DNA of 50,756 nucleotides from Nocardioides sp. GTDB taxonomy: Bacteria > Actinomycetota > Actinomycetes > Propionibacteriales > Nocardioidaceae. Shown here one piece after another: positions 1 through 9,746 of the stretch. The DNA lies in assembly GCA_030698375.1 (NCBI GenBank), contig JAUYLL010000105.1, forward strand, positions 1 to 50,756, in the 5' to 3' direction. The notes below the pieces were generated by a model. The model did not search any database and was not told the DNA's origin. It saw only the letters and a list, made by a program, of their open reading frames with translations. The first letter of the stretch is position 1. Every line of letters begins with the position of its first letter. The position numbers and the translations under genes were made by a program.

Positions 1-1051
1 GACTGCCCTGGGGAGCCTGCGGAGCGGCGCCACCACCGGCGGCCGCCGCGGGCGGCTCCTCGGTGCGGCGCCGCAGCACGGTGCCCTCGTCGCGCTTCTT
101 CGGCTGCCCGCCGTCGAAGCCGGCAGCGATGACGGTCACCCGCACCTCGTCGCCGAGCGCGTCGTCGATGGTCGCGCCGAAGATGATGTTGGCGTCGGCG
201 TGCGCGGACTGTGCCACCAGCGCAGCCGCCTCGTTGATCTCGAACAGGCCGAGGTCCGAGCCGCCCGCGATCGAGAGCAGCACGCCGTACGCGCCGTCGA
301 TCGATGCCTCGAGCAGGGGGCTGGAGACGGCCATCTCCGCGGCGGCGACCGAGCGGTCCTCACCGCGGGCCGACCCGATGCCCATCAGCGCCGACCCGGC
401 GTTGGACATCACCGACTTCACGTCGGCGAAGTCCAGGTTGATCAGGCCGGGGGTGGTGATCAGGTCGGTGATGCCGGAGACGCCCTGCAGGAGCACCTGG
501 TCGGCCTGCTTGAAGGCGTCCAGCACGCTCACGTTGCGGTCGCTGATGGAGAGCAGGCGGTCGTTGGGGATCACGATGAGGGTGTCGACCTCGTCGCGCA
601 GCGCGGCGATGCCCTCCTCGGCGGAGTTCGCGCGACGCCGGCCCTCGAAGGCGAAGGGGCGCGTCACGACGCCGATCGTCAGGGCTCCGAGGGAACGAGC
701 GATGCGGGCGACCACGGGTGCACCACCGGTGCCGGTGCCGCCACCCTCGCCGGCGGTCACGAACACCATGTCGGCGCCCTTGATGACCTCCTCGATCTCG
801 TCGGCGTGGTCCTCGGCGGCCTGTCCCCCGACGTCGGGGTCGGCGCCGGCGCCGAGCCCGCGGGTCAGTTCGCGGCCGATGTCGAGCTTGACGTCGGCGT
901 CACTCATCAGGAGTGCCTGTGCGTCGGTGTTGATCGCGATGAACTCAACGCCCTTGAGACCGACTTCGATCATCCGGTTGACGGCGTTGACTCCACCTCC
1001 ACCGATACCTACGACCTTGATTACGGCCAGGTAGTTCTGTGGTGCTGCCAC
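1..1051 (-). CDS. ftsZ: Cell division GTPase FtsZ (3' end outside window)
   Basis: This is the tubulin-like GTPase that polymerises into the division ring at midcell. About 350 codons are visible, from GTG at 1051 ([20 protein letters not shown]) to the window edge. The G-box [12 protein letters not shown] and the T7 loop [11 protein letters not shown] that completes the GTPase site are both present. The visible end lies in the proline/alanine-rich linker, so only the linker remainder and the C-terminal tail are missing. GAGAGG lies about 10 bases upstream of GTG. It is the last gene of the dcw cluster in this window and there is no ftsA, as usual in actinobacteria. A 214-base gap separates it from ftsQ, so it probably also has its own promoter. 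Confidence 0.97.
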   Translation of the reverse strand, partial: MAAPQNYLAVIKVVGIGGGGVNAVNRMIEVGLKGVEFIAINTDAQALLMSDADVKLDIGRELTRGLGAGADPDVGGQAAEDHADEIEEVIKGADMVFVTAGEGGGTGTGGAPVVARIARSLGALTIGVVTRPFAFEGRRRANSAEEGIAALRDEVDTLIVIPNDRLLSISDRNVSVLDAFKQADQVLLQGVSGITDLITTPGLINLDFADVKSVMSNAGSALMGIGSARGEDRSVAAAEMAVSSPLLEASIDGAYGVLLSIAGGSDLGLFEINEAAALVAQSAHADANIIFGATIDDALGDEVRVTVIAAGFDGGQPKKRDEGTVLRRRTEEPPAAAAGGGAAPQAPQGS

Positions 1052-1146
1052 GGCGGGTTGCCTCTCGTCGATCGGGCCGTCCTGCCGGGTGCAGGGCGGT
1101 CGGGGGTGTCTCGGTGGGGAAGTCCACGGGGCCGGGTCCAACTCTC

Positions 1147-1177
1147 ACCCTCAAGTAGAGGGTTATAGTTATGTCAA
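1147..1177 (-). promoter_or_regulatory. Candidate ftsZ upstream element: TTGACA plus inverted repeat
   Basis: Read on the minus strand, a perfect -35-like TTGACA (1177-1172) is followed by an AT-rich stretch unusual for this genome (TAACTATAAC). Next comes a 6-base inverted repeat, ACCCTC / GAGGGT with a 5-base loop (1147-1163). No canonical -10 sits at 16-18 bases from TTGACA, so the exact promoter is uncertain. It lies in the only sizeable gap before ftsZ, about 100 bases upstream of its start. Confidence 0.45.
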
Positions 1178-1265
1178 CCTCGCGTTGGCCACGACGGTAG
1201 GCGGGCCCGACCCGACACGCGCGGCAACACGCCGCGTGGTGGCGAAAGATCGCGCGACAGTCCGC

Positions 1266-2018
1266 TCAGGAGCGGGTCGTGGGCTGCCCGGGGACGCTCA
1301 CGTCGTACTCGCGGACTGCGGCACCGCCGGGTTCCTGCTCGAGCAGGATCGCCAGGACGTCACCCTTGTTGCCCGAGTCCTCCGCGCTTCCCCACACGAC
1401 CGTGCTGCCGTCGCGCAGCCGCACCGCGATGTCGTCGACGGTACGCACGACCACGAAGGCGACCCGGCCGTCGAGCACCGACGGCAGCGCCCGCAACACC
1501 GCGGCAGCCTCCGCGAGCGCCTCGGAGCGGGTGGCGGCCGAGATCCGCACCAGCGGCAGACCCGGAGGCCGGCGCGCGTAGGAGCGGAACAGCACGCCCT
1601 CCTCGTCCATCCCGCGGATCCGGCCCTCGCGTTCCACGACGGCCACGCTGCTCCGCTCCGTGACCGCCACCACGACGGTGTCGGGCCAGGACCGGCGCAC
1701 CTCGACGTCGGCGACCTCCACCAGGTCCTGGACGCGTGCGCGGATGCCGTCCACGTCGACGCGGGCCAGTGGTTCGCCGGGCACCACGTCGGCCACGGCG
1801 CGGATCGTGGCACCGGAGAGCAGGTCCGTGCCGGTGACCTCCACCTGCTCCACACCGAGGACCGGTGACTCCAGGAGCAGCCACGCTCCCCCGCCGAGGA
1901 GCGCCGCGACGGCCAGCACGGCCGCCACCGGGCGCAGCCTGCTCCAGCGCCGGGCGCGCTGGCGTCGTGCGAAGGCGACGTCGGGACGGTCGGCGCGGCG
2001 AGGACGGGAGCCGATCAC
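1266..2018 (-). CDS. ftsQ: Cell division protein FtsQ
   Basis: Bitopic membrane protein of the divisome (250 aa) that links FtsL/FtsB-type proteins to the septal synthase. It has a short basic cytoplasmic N-terminus, one membrane segment at about residues 30-49 (PVAAVLAVAALLGGGAWLLL), then a POTRA domain beginning VLGVEQVEVTGTDLLSGATI and an FtsQ/DivIB domain. The GTG start at 2018 overlaps the murC stop in the sequence GTGA, so translation is probably coupled. Length and position between murC and ftsZ are standard for actinobacteria. Confidence 0.95.
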   Translation of the reverse strand: MIGSRPRRADRPDVAFARRQRARRWSRLRPVAAVLAVAALLGGGAWLLLESPVLGVEQVEVTGTDLLSGATIRAVADVVPGEPLARVDVDGIRARVQDLVEVADVEVRRSWPDTVVVAVTERSSVAVVEREGRIRGMDEEGVLFRSYARRPPGLPLVRISAATRSEALAEAAAVLRALPSVLDGRVAFVVVRTVDDIAVRLRDGSTVVWGSAEDSGNKGDVLAILLEQEPGGAAVREYDVSVPGQPTTRS

Positions 2019-3433
2019 GCCTCATGCTCCCGGAGCAGCGTGAGCACCTCCGGGCCGAGCAGGGTGACGTCACCCGCGCCGAGCGTGAGCACCACGTCAC
2101 CCGCGCGGGCCCGGTCGACCAGGTGGCCGGGCGTGGCCTCCCACGACGGCTCGAAGAGCACGCTCCCCGACGGCAGCGGGACGGCGTCGGCGACCAGCGC
2201 GCCGGTGACGCCCGGGTCGGGGTCCTCCCGCGCGACGTAGACGTCCATCACGACCACCTCGTCGGCGGCACCGAGCGCACGGCCCATCTCGACGCCGAAG
2301 ATGCGGGTGCGGGAGACCATGTGGGGCTGGAAGGCCACCACCAACCTGCCGGAGCCGACAATCGACCGGGCGGCCTGGAGGTCGCCGGCGATCTCGTTGG
2401 GGTGGTGGGCGTAGCTGTCGTAGACGCGGATCCCTGCCGCCTCGCCCTTGAGCTCCATGCGCCGGCGGGTCCCGGAGAACGCCTCCAGGCCGCGCCGGAG
2501 GTCCTCGAAGGGGAACCCCAGGCGCAGGCCGGCAGCCAACGCGGCCAGGGCGTCGAGGACGTAGTGACGCCCGGGGATCCGGAGTTCGACCCGCCCGAGC
2601 CGCCGCCCCCGGTCCACCACAGTGAAGACCGAGCGGGTGCCCTCGAACGCGACGTCCTCGGCACGGACGTCGGCGTCGGCGGACTCCCCGACGGCCACGG
2701 TGCGCAGTCCCTGCGCCCGCGCCTGCTCCGCGAGGTCGCGCGCACCCTCGTCGTCGACGACGCAGACCACGAAGCCGGCGGGATCGATCCGGTCGAGGAA
2801 CTGGCTGAACGCGGCGTGGTAGGCCTCGGGGGTGCCGTAGTTGTCGAGGTGGTCGGCCTCCACGTTGGTCACCACCGCGGCGTACGGCGCGTAGACGAGG
2901 AAGGCGCCGTCGCTCTCGTCCGCCTCGGCCACGAAGAGGTCACCCGAACCGTCGTGGGCGTTCGACCCCGACTCGTTCAGCTCGCCGCCGATCGCGAAGG
3001 AGGGGTCCGCGCCGCAGTGCTGCAGCGCGACCGTGAGCAGGGAGGTCGTGGTGGTCTTGCCGTGGGTGCCCGCGACCGCCAGCACCCGGCGGTCCTGCAT
3101 CACCGACTCCAGCGCCGCGGAGCGCGGCAGCATCCTCAGCCCCCGGGTGCGCGCCTCGACCACCTCGGGGTTGTCCTCGCGCACCGCGGTGGAGACGACC
3201 AGCGTGTCGGCCCCGGCGACCTGCTCGGCCGCGTGGCCGACGTGGCAGGTGGCGCCCAGCGCACGCAGCGACTCGACCGCGCGCGACGCCTTGGCGTCGC
3301 TGCCGGAGACCTCGATGCCGCGGGCCAGCATGATGCGGGCGATGCCCGACAGCCCGGCGCCGCCGATGCCGACGAAGTGCACCCGGCCGAGCTGGTCGGC
3401 GGGGAGCAGCTCCTCGGGGACGGGGATGTTCAT
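2015..3433 (-). CDS. murC: UDP-N-acetylmuramate--L-alanine ligase MurC
   Basis: Cytoplasmic ATP-dependent ligase adding the first amino acid, L-alanine, to UDP-MurNAc (472 aa). It starts [10 protein letters not shown] at the ATG at 3433, which overlaps the murG stop (ATGA). The N-terminal Rossmann motif [19 protein letters not shown], the ATP loop [13 protein letters not shown], and the Mur ligase central and C-terminal domains ([11 protein letters not shown]) are all visible. The reading frame stays open far upstream through murG, but the GIGGAG motif close to the N-terminus and the overlap fix this start. Confidence 0.97.
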   Translation of the reverse strand: MNIPVPEELLPADQLGRVHFVGIGGAGLSGIARIMLARGIEVSGSDAKASRAVESLRALGATCHVGHAAEQVAGADTLVVSTAVREDNPEVVEARTRGLRMLPRSAALESVMQDRRVLAVAGTHGKTTTTSLLTVALQHCGADPSFAIGGELNESGSNAHDGSGDLFVAEADESDGAFLVYAPYAAVVTNVEADHLDNYGTPEAYHAAFSQFLDRIDPAGFVVCVVDDEGARDLAEQARAQGLRTVAVGESADADVRAEDVAFEGTRSVFTVVDRGRRLGRVELRIPGRHYVLDALAALAAGLRLGFPFEDLRRGLEAFSGTRRRMELKGEAAGIRVYDSYAHHPNEIAGDLQAARSIVGSGRLVVAFQPHMVSRTRIFGVEMGRALGAADEVVVMDVYVAREDPDPGVTGALVADAVPLPSGSVLFEPSWEATPGHLVDRARAGDVVLTLGAGDVTLLGPEVLTLLREHEA

Positions 3434-4509
3434 CGCCGGACCGCCCCCTCCACGAGTGCGGCCAGCCGGTCGTCGGCGTCGCGCCGGATCAACGACGACG
3501 CGGCCTCGCTCATCTCGCGCAGGCGGGGCGCGTCGTGGAGCAGTGCCGGTACCTCCCGGCCGACCCACGCCGCGGTGAGCGCGTCGTCCTGGACGAGCAG
3601 GCCTCCCCCGGCCGCCACGACCGGGCGGGCGTTCTGCTCCTGCTCGCCGTTCCCGATCGGGAGCGGGACGAAGACCGCCGGCAGGCCCACCGCTGCGGCC
3701 TCCGTGACGCTGCTCGCCCCCGCGCGGCAGACCACCAGGTCGGCCGCCGCGTACGCGAGGTCCATCCGGTCGACGAACGCCTCCACGACGTACGGCGGAC
3801 GCTCCGCGTCGGCGCTCACCTCGACGCCACCCTGGGGGCCGGAGACGTGCAGTACCTGGATACCGGCGTCCCGGAGGACGTCGGCGGCGCCCGCGACGGA
3901 CTGGTTGAGGCGCCGGGCACCCTGGGACCCGCCGGTCACCAGCAGCGTCGGCAGGTCGGCGCGCAGCCCGAAGTGGGCCCGGGCCTCGGCCCGCAGCGCG
4001 GGCCGGTCGAGCGTCGAGATCATCCGCCGGATGGGGAGCCCGACGTACACCGCGCCCCGCAGGGGGGTGTCGGGGAAGCTGACCGCGACGACGTCGGCGA
4101 ACCGGGCCCCGACACGGTTGGCCAGCCCGGGCAGAGCGTTCTGCTCGTGCAGCACGATCGGGACCTTGCGGCGGCGGGCCGCGAGGTAGGCGGGCAGCGA
4201 GACGTACCCGCCGTAGCCCACGACGACGTCGGGGCGGACCCGGTCGAGCACCGCTCGCGCCTCCTTCACGGCCCCGCGGAGGCGTCCGGGCGTGCGCAGC
4301 AGGTCGAGTCCCGGGCGCCGCGGCAGCGGCACGGGGGCGATGAGCTCGAGCGGGTAGCCGGCGGCGGGCACGACGCGGGTCTCCAGGCCCTTCGGGGTCC
4401 CGAGGCAGGTGACCTCGGTGGTCGGGTCGCGTCGCACGAGCGCGTCGGCGGTCGCGAGCAGGGGCGAGGTGTGGCCGGCGGTGCCGCCACCGGCAAGCAG
4501 GACGCGCAT
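3430..4509 (-). CDS. murG: Lipid II synthase MurG (undecaprenyl-PP-MurNAc-pentapeptide GlcNAc transferase)
   Basis: Peripheral membrane GT28 glycosyltransferase that adds GlcNAc to lipid I to make lipid II (359 aa). The N-terminus [16 protein letters not shown] contains the glycine-rich lipid I-binding loop, and [10 protein letters not shown] and the donor-binding region [15 protein letters not shown] follow in the C-terminal half. The ATG at 4509 has GGAGGGGG five bases upstream. A GTG one codon earlier is possible but too close to that site. The start overlaps the ftsW stop, and the stop overlaps the murC start. Confidence 0.97.
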   Translation of the reverse strand: MRVLLAGGGTAGHTSPLLATADALVRRDPTTEVTCLGTPKGLETRVVPAAGYPLELIAPVPLPRRPGLDLLRTPGRLRGAVKEARAVLDRVRPDVVVGYGGYVSLPAYLAARRRKVPIVLHEQNALPGLANRVGARFADVVAVSFPDTPLRGAVYVGLPIRRMISTLDRPALRAEARAHFGLRADLPTLLVTGGSQGARRLNQSVAGAADVLRDAGIQVLHVSGPQGGVEVSADAERPPYVVEAFVDRMDLAYAAADLVVCRAGASSVTEAAAVGLPAVFVPLPIGNGEQEQNARPVVAAGGGLLVQDDALTAAWVGREVPALLHDAPRLREMSEAASSLIRRDADDRLAALVEGAVRR

Positions 4510-5750
4510 CACGACCCCCTCCGCGCCACGGCGGTGACGCCTCGTGCCGTGCGTCCGCGGCGACCCCGGCGGCTCCGCAGCGCGGCCGCCGCACCGGGCT
4601 CCGAGCGGGCGAAGCCGATCAGGACGCCGAGCGCGACCAGGGTGGGCAGGAGGGACGACCCGCCGTAGGACACCAGCGGCAGGGGGATCCCGATGACGGG
4701 GAGCAGGGCGAGCACCATCCCGATGTTGATCATCATCTGCGACATCAGCCAGACGACGACCCCGGCGGTCATGAACCGCACGAACGGGTCCTCGGTCTGC
4801 AGCGCCAACCGTACGCCCGCGTAGGCGATCACGCCGAAGAGGGAGAGCACGAGCAGGGTGCCGACGAGGCCGAGCTCCTCACCGAGCACGGCGAAGATGA
4901 AGTCCGTGTGGGCCTCGGGCAACGATCCCCACTTCTGCTGGCTGGCCGAGATCCCCTTGCCGAGGATCCCCCCGGAGGACATCGCGAACAGCCCGTGAGC
5001 CGACTGCCACCCGGTCCCCTCGAAGTCCTTGAAGGGATCGGCGAAGTTGAGCATCCGCGAGCGGCGCACCTCGTTGGTGGCGGCGAGGTAGAGCCCGGCC
5101 GTCCCGGCCAGCCCGACCGTGACTGCGAACAACTGCCCGGGGGCACCGACGACCCACAGCATCCCGAGGACGATGGCGCACAGCACCAGGGCGGTGCCGA
5201 GGTCCCCTTGCAGCACGACGAGCCCCGTGGCGAGCGCGAGCACCGGCACGACGGGGACCACGGCGTGGCGCCAGTCCCCGAGCAGGTGCTCCTTGCGCGC
5301 GTAGAGGTCCGCGGCCCACAGGACCATCGCCAACTTGGTGATCTCCGAGGGCTGCAGGCGCACCGGACCGGCACCGAGCCAGTTCTTGTTGCCGTTGACC
5401 TCGTGGCCCAGCGGCGTCATCACCAGCGCGAGGAGGACGAGGGACACCACCAGCGCGGGCCACGCCAGGGCGCGCAGGACGCGGCGCGGGAGCCGAGAGG
5501 CCAGGAACGCGCAGGGCAGGCCGATCCCGACCCAGGTCAGCTGGCGCAGGAAGACGGTGTAGGAGCTCCCGGTGGTGCGGAAGGACCACACGCTGGAGGA
5601 GCTCAGCACCATCATCAGACCGATGGTGAGCAGCAGCGCCGAGGCGCCGAGGAGCAGGTAGTACGGCGCCAGCGGGCGGTTCAGGGACCGCCGGGTGCTG
5701 GCGAACCAGCCACCCAGGGACGGCTGCGCCGACTCCCGGATCGCGGTCAC
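4509..5750 (-). CDS. ftsW: Septal peptidoglycan glycosyltransferase FtsW
   Basis: SEDS-family polytopic membrane glycosyltransferase that polymerises lipid II at the septum together with FtsI (413 aa). About ten membrane segments are visible, with SEDS signatures such as [17 protein letters not shown] and the C-terminal [13 protein letters not shown]. The GTG at 5750 ([14 protein letters not shown]) is preceded by GAGGAGGGG. The frame is open further upstream, but that extension is arginine-rich and overlaps the murD-ftsW gap, so I excluded it. It could be called RodA by similarity; location inside the dcw cluster argues for FtsW. Confidence 0.95.
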   Translation of the reverse strand: MTAIRESAQPSLGGWFASTRRSLNRPLAPYYLLLGASALLLTIGLMMVLSSSSVWSFRTTGSSYTVFLRQLTWVGIGLPCAFLASRLPRRVLRALAWPALVVSLVLLALVMTPLGHEVNGNKNWLGAGPVRLQPSEITKLAMVLWAADLYARKEHLLGDWRHAVVPVVPVLALATGLVVLQGDLGTALVLCAIVLGMLWVVGAPGQLFAVTVGLAGTAGLYLAATNEVRRSRMLNFADPFKDFEGTGWQSAHGLFAMSSGGILGKGISASQQKWGSLPEAHTDFIFAVLGEELGLVGTLLVLSLFGVIAYAGVRLALQTEDPFVRFMTAGVVVWLMSQMMINIGMVLALLPVIGIPLPLVSYGGSSLLPTLVALGVLIGFARSEPGAAAALRSRRGRRGRTARGVTAVARRGS

Positions 5751-5812
5751 GGCCCCTCCTCGTCGTACGGCGCCCGGCGGCCGGCCGGTCGTCCGCGACC
5801 GGGCCGGGTGGC

Positions 5813-7279
5813 TCAGCCGCTCGTGCGCCGCTGCACCGCGGCGGCGAAGGCGTCGCCGCGCGCGCCGTAGTCGGCGAACATGTCCATGGATGCGCACCCG
5901 GGTGCCAGCAGCACGGTGTCACCAGGCTCGGCGAGCCCCGCTGCGGCACCGACCACGCGGTCCATGGGCACAGTCTCGCCGTCGGCGACCTCGATCACCC
6001 GCACATCGGGTGCGTGTCGCGCCAGCGCGGCCGCGATCACAGCCCGGTCCCGGCCGAGCAGGACGACGCCCCGAAGACGCCCGTGGACACGGCGGACCAG
6101 GTCGTCGAAGGAGGCTCCCTTGGCCAGGCCGCCGGCCACCCACACCACCGGGTCGTAAGCCTCGAGCGACGACGCGGCGGCGTGCGGGTTGGTCGCCTTC
6201 GAGTCGTCGACCCAGGTCACCCCGTCGTGGACCGCGACGACGGTGATCCGGTGGGCGTCGGGGCGCCAGGCCCGCAGCCCGTCACGCACGGCGACCGGCG
6301 CGACGCCGTGGGCGCGGGCCAGTGCCGCGGCCGCGAGTGCGTTGGCCACGACGTGGGGCGCGGCCGGGGCACCGGAGACCGGGTCCGCGAGGTCGGCGAG
6401 GGTGCCGAGCTCGGCGGCGGAGGTCTGCCGGTCCTCGACGAAGGCGCGGTCGGCGAGGACGTCGTCGACGAGGCCGAGCATCCCCACGCCCGGGGTCCCG
6501 AGGGTGAAGCCGATCGCCCGGGCGCCCTCCACCACGTCGGCGTCCCGCACCAGCTGCTCGGTGACGGGGTCGGCGGCGTTGTAGACGCACGCCCGCTCCG
6601 CCCCGGCGTACACGCGTCCCTTGTCGGCGGCGTACGCCTCGAGCGAGGGGTACCAGTCGAGGTGGTCCTCGGCGACGTTGAGGACCGCACCGGCCTGCAC
6701 CGCCATCGAGGAGGTGTAGTGCAGCTGGAAGGACGACAGCTCGACCGCGAGGACGTCGTACGGCTCGGGGTCCATCACCGCCTCGACGATCGGCAGGCCG
6801 ACGTTGCCGCAGGCCACGGTGCGCAGGCCGGCCGCGCGCAGGATGCTCTCGAGCATCCGCACCGTCGAGGTCTTGCCGTTGGTGCCGGTGACCGCCAGCC
6901 ACGGGGCGGGGTGCTCGAGGTCGCGCAGCCGCCAGGCCAGCTCCACCTCGCCCCAGACCGGGACGCCGCGGGCGACCGCCTGCGCGAGCAGCGGGGCGGA
7001 CGGCGGCCACCCCGGGGAGGTGACGACGACGTCGACGTCGTCGGGCAGCGTGGCCGTGCTCCCCGGCCCGAGACGTACGTCGGCGCCCAGGATCTCCAGC
7101 AGGGTCGCCTTCTCGCCCCGGTCCCCCGCGGCGGACTCGTCGAGGACCGTGACGTGGGCGCCCATGTGGGTGAGGTTGTCGGCGGCCGCGAAGCCCGAGA
7201 CTCCGAGACCGGCGACGACCGCCCGCACACCGGCCCACGAGTCGGCGCGGCCGAGCGCGTCGAGGTCGGGGCGGCTCAC
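5813..7279 (-). CDS. murD: UDP-N-acetylmuramoyl-L-alanine--D-glutamate ligase MurD
   Basis: Cytoplasmic ligase adding D-glutamate to UDP-MurNAc-L-Ala (488 aa). The N-terminal Rossmann segment AVVAGLGVSGFAAADNL, the ATP loop AVTGTNGKTSTVRML, the central ELSSFQLHYTSS and the C-terminal WVDDSKATNPHAA (DDSKATN signature) are all present. The GTG start at 7279 overlaps the mraY stop (GTGA). A 62-base spacer separates its stop from ftsW, the largest gap in this part of the cluster. Confidence 0.97.
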   Translation of the reverse strand: MSRPDLDALGRADSWAGVRAVVAGLGVSGFAAADNLTHMGAHVTVLDESAAGDRGEKATLLEILGADVRLGPGSTATLPDDVDVVVTSPGWPPSAPLLAQAVARGVPVWGEVELAWRLRDLEHPAPWLAVTGTNGKTSTVRMLESILRAAGLRTVACGNVGLPIVEAVMDPEPYDVLAVELSSFQLHYTSSMAVQAGAVLNVAEDHLDWYPSLEAYAADKGRVYAGAERACVYNAADPVTEQLVRDADVVEGARAIGFTLGTPGVGMLGLVDDVLADRAFVEDRQTSAAELGTLADLADPVSGAPAAPHVVANALAAAALARAHGVAPVAVRDGLRAWRPDAHRITVVAVHDGVTWVDDSKATNPHAAASSLEAYDPVVWVAGGLAKGASFDDLVRRVHGRLRGVVLLGRDRAVIAAALARHAPDVRVIEVADGETVPMDRVVGAAAGLAEPGDTVLLAPGCASMDMFADYGARGDAFAAAVQRRTSG

Positions 7280-8346
7280 GCGCCCGCCACCCACTCGGCG
7301 TAGAACACGCCCAGGCCGGCGGCGACGAAGAGGCCCGCGATGATCCAGAAGCGGATGGTCACGGTGATCTCGGCCCACCCCGCGAGCTCGAAGTGGTGGT
7401 GCAGCGGCGCCATCCGGAAGATGCGCTTGCCCTTGCTGACCTTGAAGAACCCGACCTGGAGCATCACCGACAGGGTCTCGAGCACGAAGAGGCCGCCGAG
7501 CAGGAGCAGCAGGAACTCGGTGCGGGTCAGGATGGCGAACCCGGCGACCGCACCACCGAGCGAGAGCGAGCCTGTGTCGCCCATGTAGATCTTGGCCGGC
7601 GAGGCGTTCCACCACAGGACGCCGAAGCAGGCACCGGTGATCGCCGCGGCGATCACCGCCAGGTCGAGGGGGTCGCGGACCTCGTAGCAGCTGGGACCGC
7701 TCTGGATGCGGCAGGACTGGTTGTTCTGCCAGATGTTCACCAGGGTGTAGGCGCCGAAGACCATCATCGCCGCGCCAGCGGCGAGGCCGTCGAGCCCGTC
7801 GGTGAGGTTCACCCCGTTGCTGGCGCCGCCGATGATCACCAGGATCAGCAGCACCGCGAGCACCATCGGCAGCTCCCAGCCCGGGAGGTCCCGGATGAAG
7901 GACACGCTCAGGCTGGCGGGGGTGCGGCCCCGGTCGTCGGCCAGCACCGGACTCAGCGCCAGGACGGCGAAGATCACACCGACGATCGTCTGACCGATCA
8001 TCTTCGCCTTGCTGCGCAGGCCGAGGCTGCGCTGCTTGGCGACCTTGATGTAGTCGTCGAGGAACCCGACGGTGCCGAGCCCGACGAACAGGAAGATCAG
8101 CAGCAGGGCCGAGGCCGAGGGCGTCGTCCCGGTGAGGAGCTTGGCCGCGAAGTACGCCACCACCGAGGACAGGATGATGACGAGGCCACCCATGGTGGGC
8201 GTGCCGCGCTTGACGTGGTGGGTCGTCGGACCGTCGTCGCGGATCAGCTGGCCGTAGCCACGCTTGACCAGCATCCCGATCGCGACCCGGGTCCCCAGGA
8301 GCGTGAAGACGAGCGACAGTCCGCCTGCGAGCAGGATGGCTCTCAT
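7276..8346 (-). CDS. mraY: Phospho-N-acetylmuramoyl-pentapeptide transferase MraY
   Basis: Integral membrane enzyme transferring phospho-MurNAc-pentapeptide to undecaprenyl phosphate to form lipid I (356 aa, about ten membrane segments). Signature stretches include GTPTMGGLVII, FLDDYIKV with the catalytic aspartate pair, NLTDGLDGLAAG, MGDTGSLSLGG and the cytoplasmic histidine motif MAPLHHHFELAGW. The ATG at 8346 overlaps the murF stop (ATGA) and the stop overlaps murD, so it is tightly coupled on both sides. Confidence 0.97.
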   Translation of the reverse strand: MRAILLAGGLSLVFTLLGTRVAIGMLVKRGYGQLIRDDGPTTHHVKRGTPTMGGLVIILSSVVAYFAAKLLTGTTPSASALLLIFLFVGLGTVGFLDDYIKVAKQRSLGLRSKAKMIGQTIVGVIFAVLALSPVLADDRGRTPASLSVSFIRDLPGWELPMVLAVLLILVIIGGASNGVNLTDGLDGLAAGAAMMVFGAYTLVNIWQNNQSCRIQSGPSCYEVRDPLDLAVIAAAITGACFGVLWWNASPAKIYMGDTGSLSLGGAVAGFAILTRTEFLLLLLGGLFVLETLSVMLQVGFFKVSKGKRIFRMAPLHHHFELAGWAEITVTIRFWIIAGLFVAAGLGVFYAEWVAGA

Positions 8347-9746
8347 CGGTTCTCCTCCAGGTGGGTGACCAGCGCGTCGGCGACCCGCTCCAGTGCGGCT
8401 CCGCGCGAGGCCTTGACGAGCACGACGTCGTGGGCCGCGACATTGTCCCGCACCCACCTCGCCGCCTCGTCACGGTCCCCCACCTGCGCCGTCCGGGCAG
8501 CACCCTCGAGGTGGCGGAGCGCGCCCCGGGTGATACCGGCTGCCTCGGCGCCGACGACCAGGAGCCGGTCGATGCCGAGGGCCATCACGTGCTCGCCCAG
8601 GGACTCGTGCTCGGCCTCGGAGTCCGGTCCGAGCTCACGCATCACGCCGAGCACCGCGACCGTGCGCGCGGACGGGCGGGCCGCGCCGATCCCCGCGAGG
8701 GTGTGCAGTGCCGCGCGCATGGAGGCCGGGTTGGCGTTGTAGGCGTCGTTGACCACCACGACGTCGCCGACCTCGTGGAGCTGCATCCGCCACGGCGACC
8801 CCGGGCCGGCGGCGCACAGTGCCTCGGCCACCGACGCCAGCGGCAAGCCGGCCGCCCGCGCCATCGCGGCGGCCGCGGCGGCGTTGGCCGCCTGGTGCTC
8901 ACCGACGATGCGCAAGGAGACCGACCGGACCTCCTCGCCCTCGGCGAGGTCGAACCGGGCGCGCCCGAGGTCGTCTGTGCGGAGGTCGCGGACCTGAAGG
9001 TCTGCGCCGTCCCCGGTGCCGAAGCGCAGCACCGGTGCGGGGGTCCGGGAGGCCATCGCCGCCACCAGCGGGTCGTCGGCGTTCAGCACCGCGACCCCGT
9101 CGGGCGGGAGCGACTCGACGAGCTCGCCCTTGGCGCGGGCGATGTCGGCCTGGGTGCCGAACTCACCGAGGTGCGCGGTGCCGACGTTCAGCACGGCCCC
9201 GACGCGGGGGCGGGCGAAGGAGCAGAGGTAGGCGAGGTGCCCGACGCCCCGTGCGCCCATCTCGAGCACGAGGAAGCGGGTGGCGGGGGTCGCGCGCAAC
9301 GCGGTCAGCGGCACCCCCAGCTCGTTGTTGAGGTTGCCGCGCGTCGCGATGGTCGGCCCGTGGGCCGCGAGCACCTGGGCCAGGAGGTCCTTGGTCGATG
9401 TCTTGCCCTGCGAGCCGGTCATGGCGAGCACCAGGACGTCGGGCAGGGCCGCGAGCACGGACGCGGTGAGGCGTCCGAGCGCCTCCACCACGTCGTCGAC
9501 GACCACCGTCGGCACGCCCGTGGGACGCGACCCGAGCACGAGCGCGGCGCCGGCCTCCACGGCGGTGCGGGCGAAGTCGTGCCCGTCGGCCCGCTCCCCC
9601 TCCAGGGCGACGAAGAGACCCCCTCGCTCCACCGCTCGACTGTCGAGGGTCGCCTCACCGGTCACCACGGGGGCGTCCGGCTCCGGCACGTCGTGGAGGG
9701 TCCCGCCGACCGTCGTCGCGATCTCGGCGGGCGTCAGCGGGATCAC
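8343..9746 (-). CDS. murF: UDP-N-acetylmuramoyl-tripeptide--D-alanyl-D-alanine ligase MurF
   Basis: Cytoplasmic ligase that adds the D-Ala-D-Ala dipeptide to complete the UDP-MurNAc-pentapeptide (467 aa). Visible motifs are the N-terminal DSRAVERGGLFVAL domain, the ATP loop AMTGSQGKTSTKDLL, RGNLNNELGVPLT, and the C-terminal NDAYNANPASM motif typical of MurF. The GTG start at 9746 overlaps the murE stop as GTGA. Length is normal for the family. Confidence 0.97.
   Translation of the reverse strand: MIPLTPAEIATTVGGTLHDVPEPDAPVVTGEATLDSRAVERGGLFVALEGERADGHDFARTAVEAGAALVLGSRPTGVPTVVVDDVVEALGRLTASVLAALPDVLVLAMTGSQGKTSTKDLLAQVLAAHGPTIATRGNLNNELGVPLTALRATPATRFLVLEMGARGVGHLAYLCSFARPRVGAVLNVGTAHLGEFGTQADIARAKGELVESLPPDGVAVLNADDPLVAAMASRTPAPVLRFGTGDGADLQVRDLRTDDLGRARFDLAEGEEVRSVSLRIVGEHQAANAAAAAAMARAAGLPLASVAEALCAAGPGSPWRMQLHEVGDVVVVNDAYNANPASMRAALHTLAGIGAARPSARTVAVLGVMRELGPDSEAEHESLGEHVMALGIDRLLVVGAEAAGITRGALRHLEGAARTAQVGDRDEAARWVRDNVAAHDVVLVKASRGAALERVADALVTHLEENR

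Noticed and set aside
5751..5897. N-terminal extension of FtsW to 462 residues
   Set aside because: The added residues are arginine-rich with no FtsW similarity. GTG 5750 has a strong GAGGAGGGG site.
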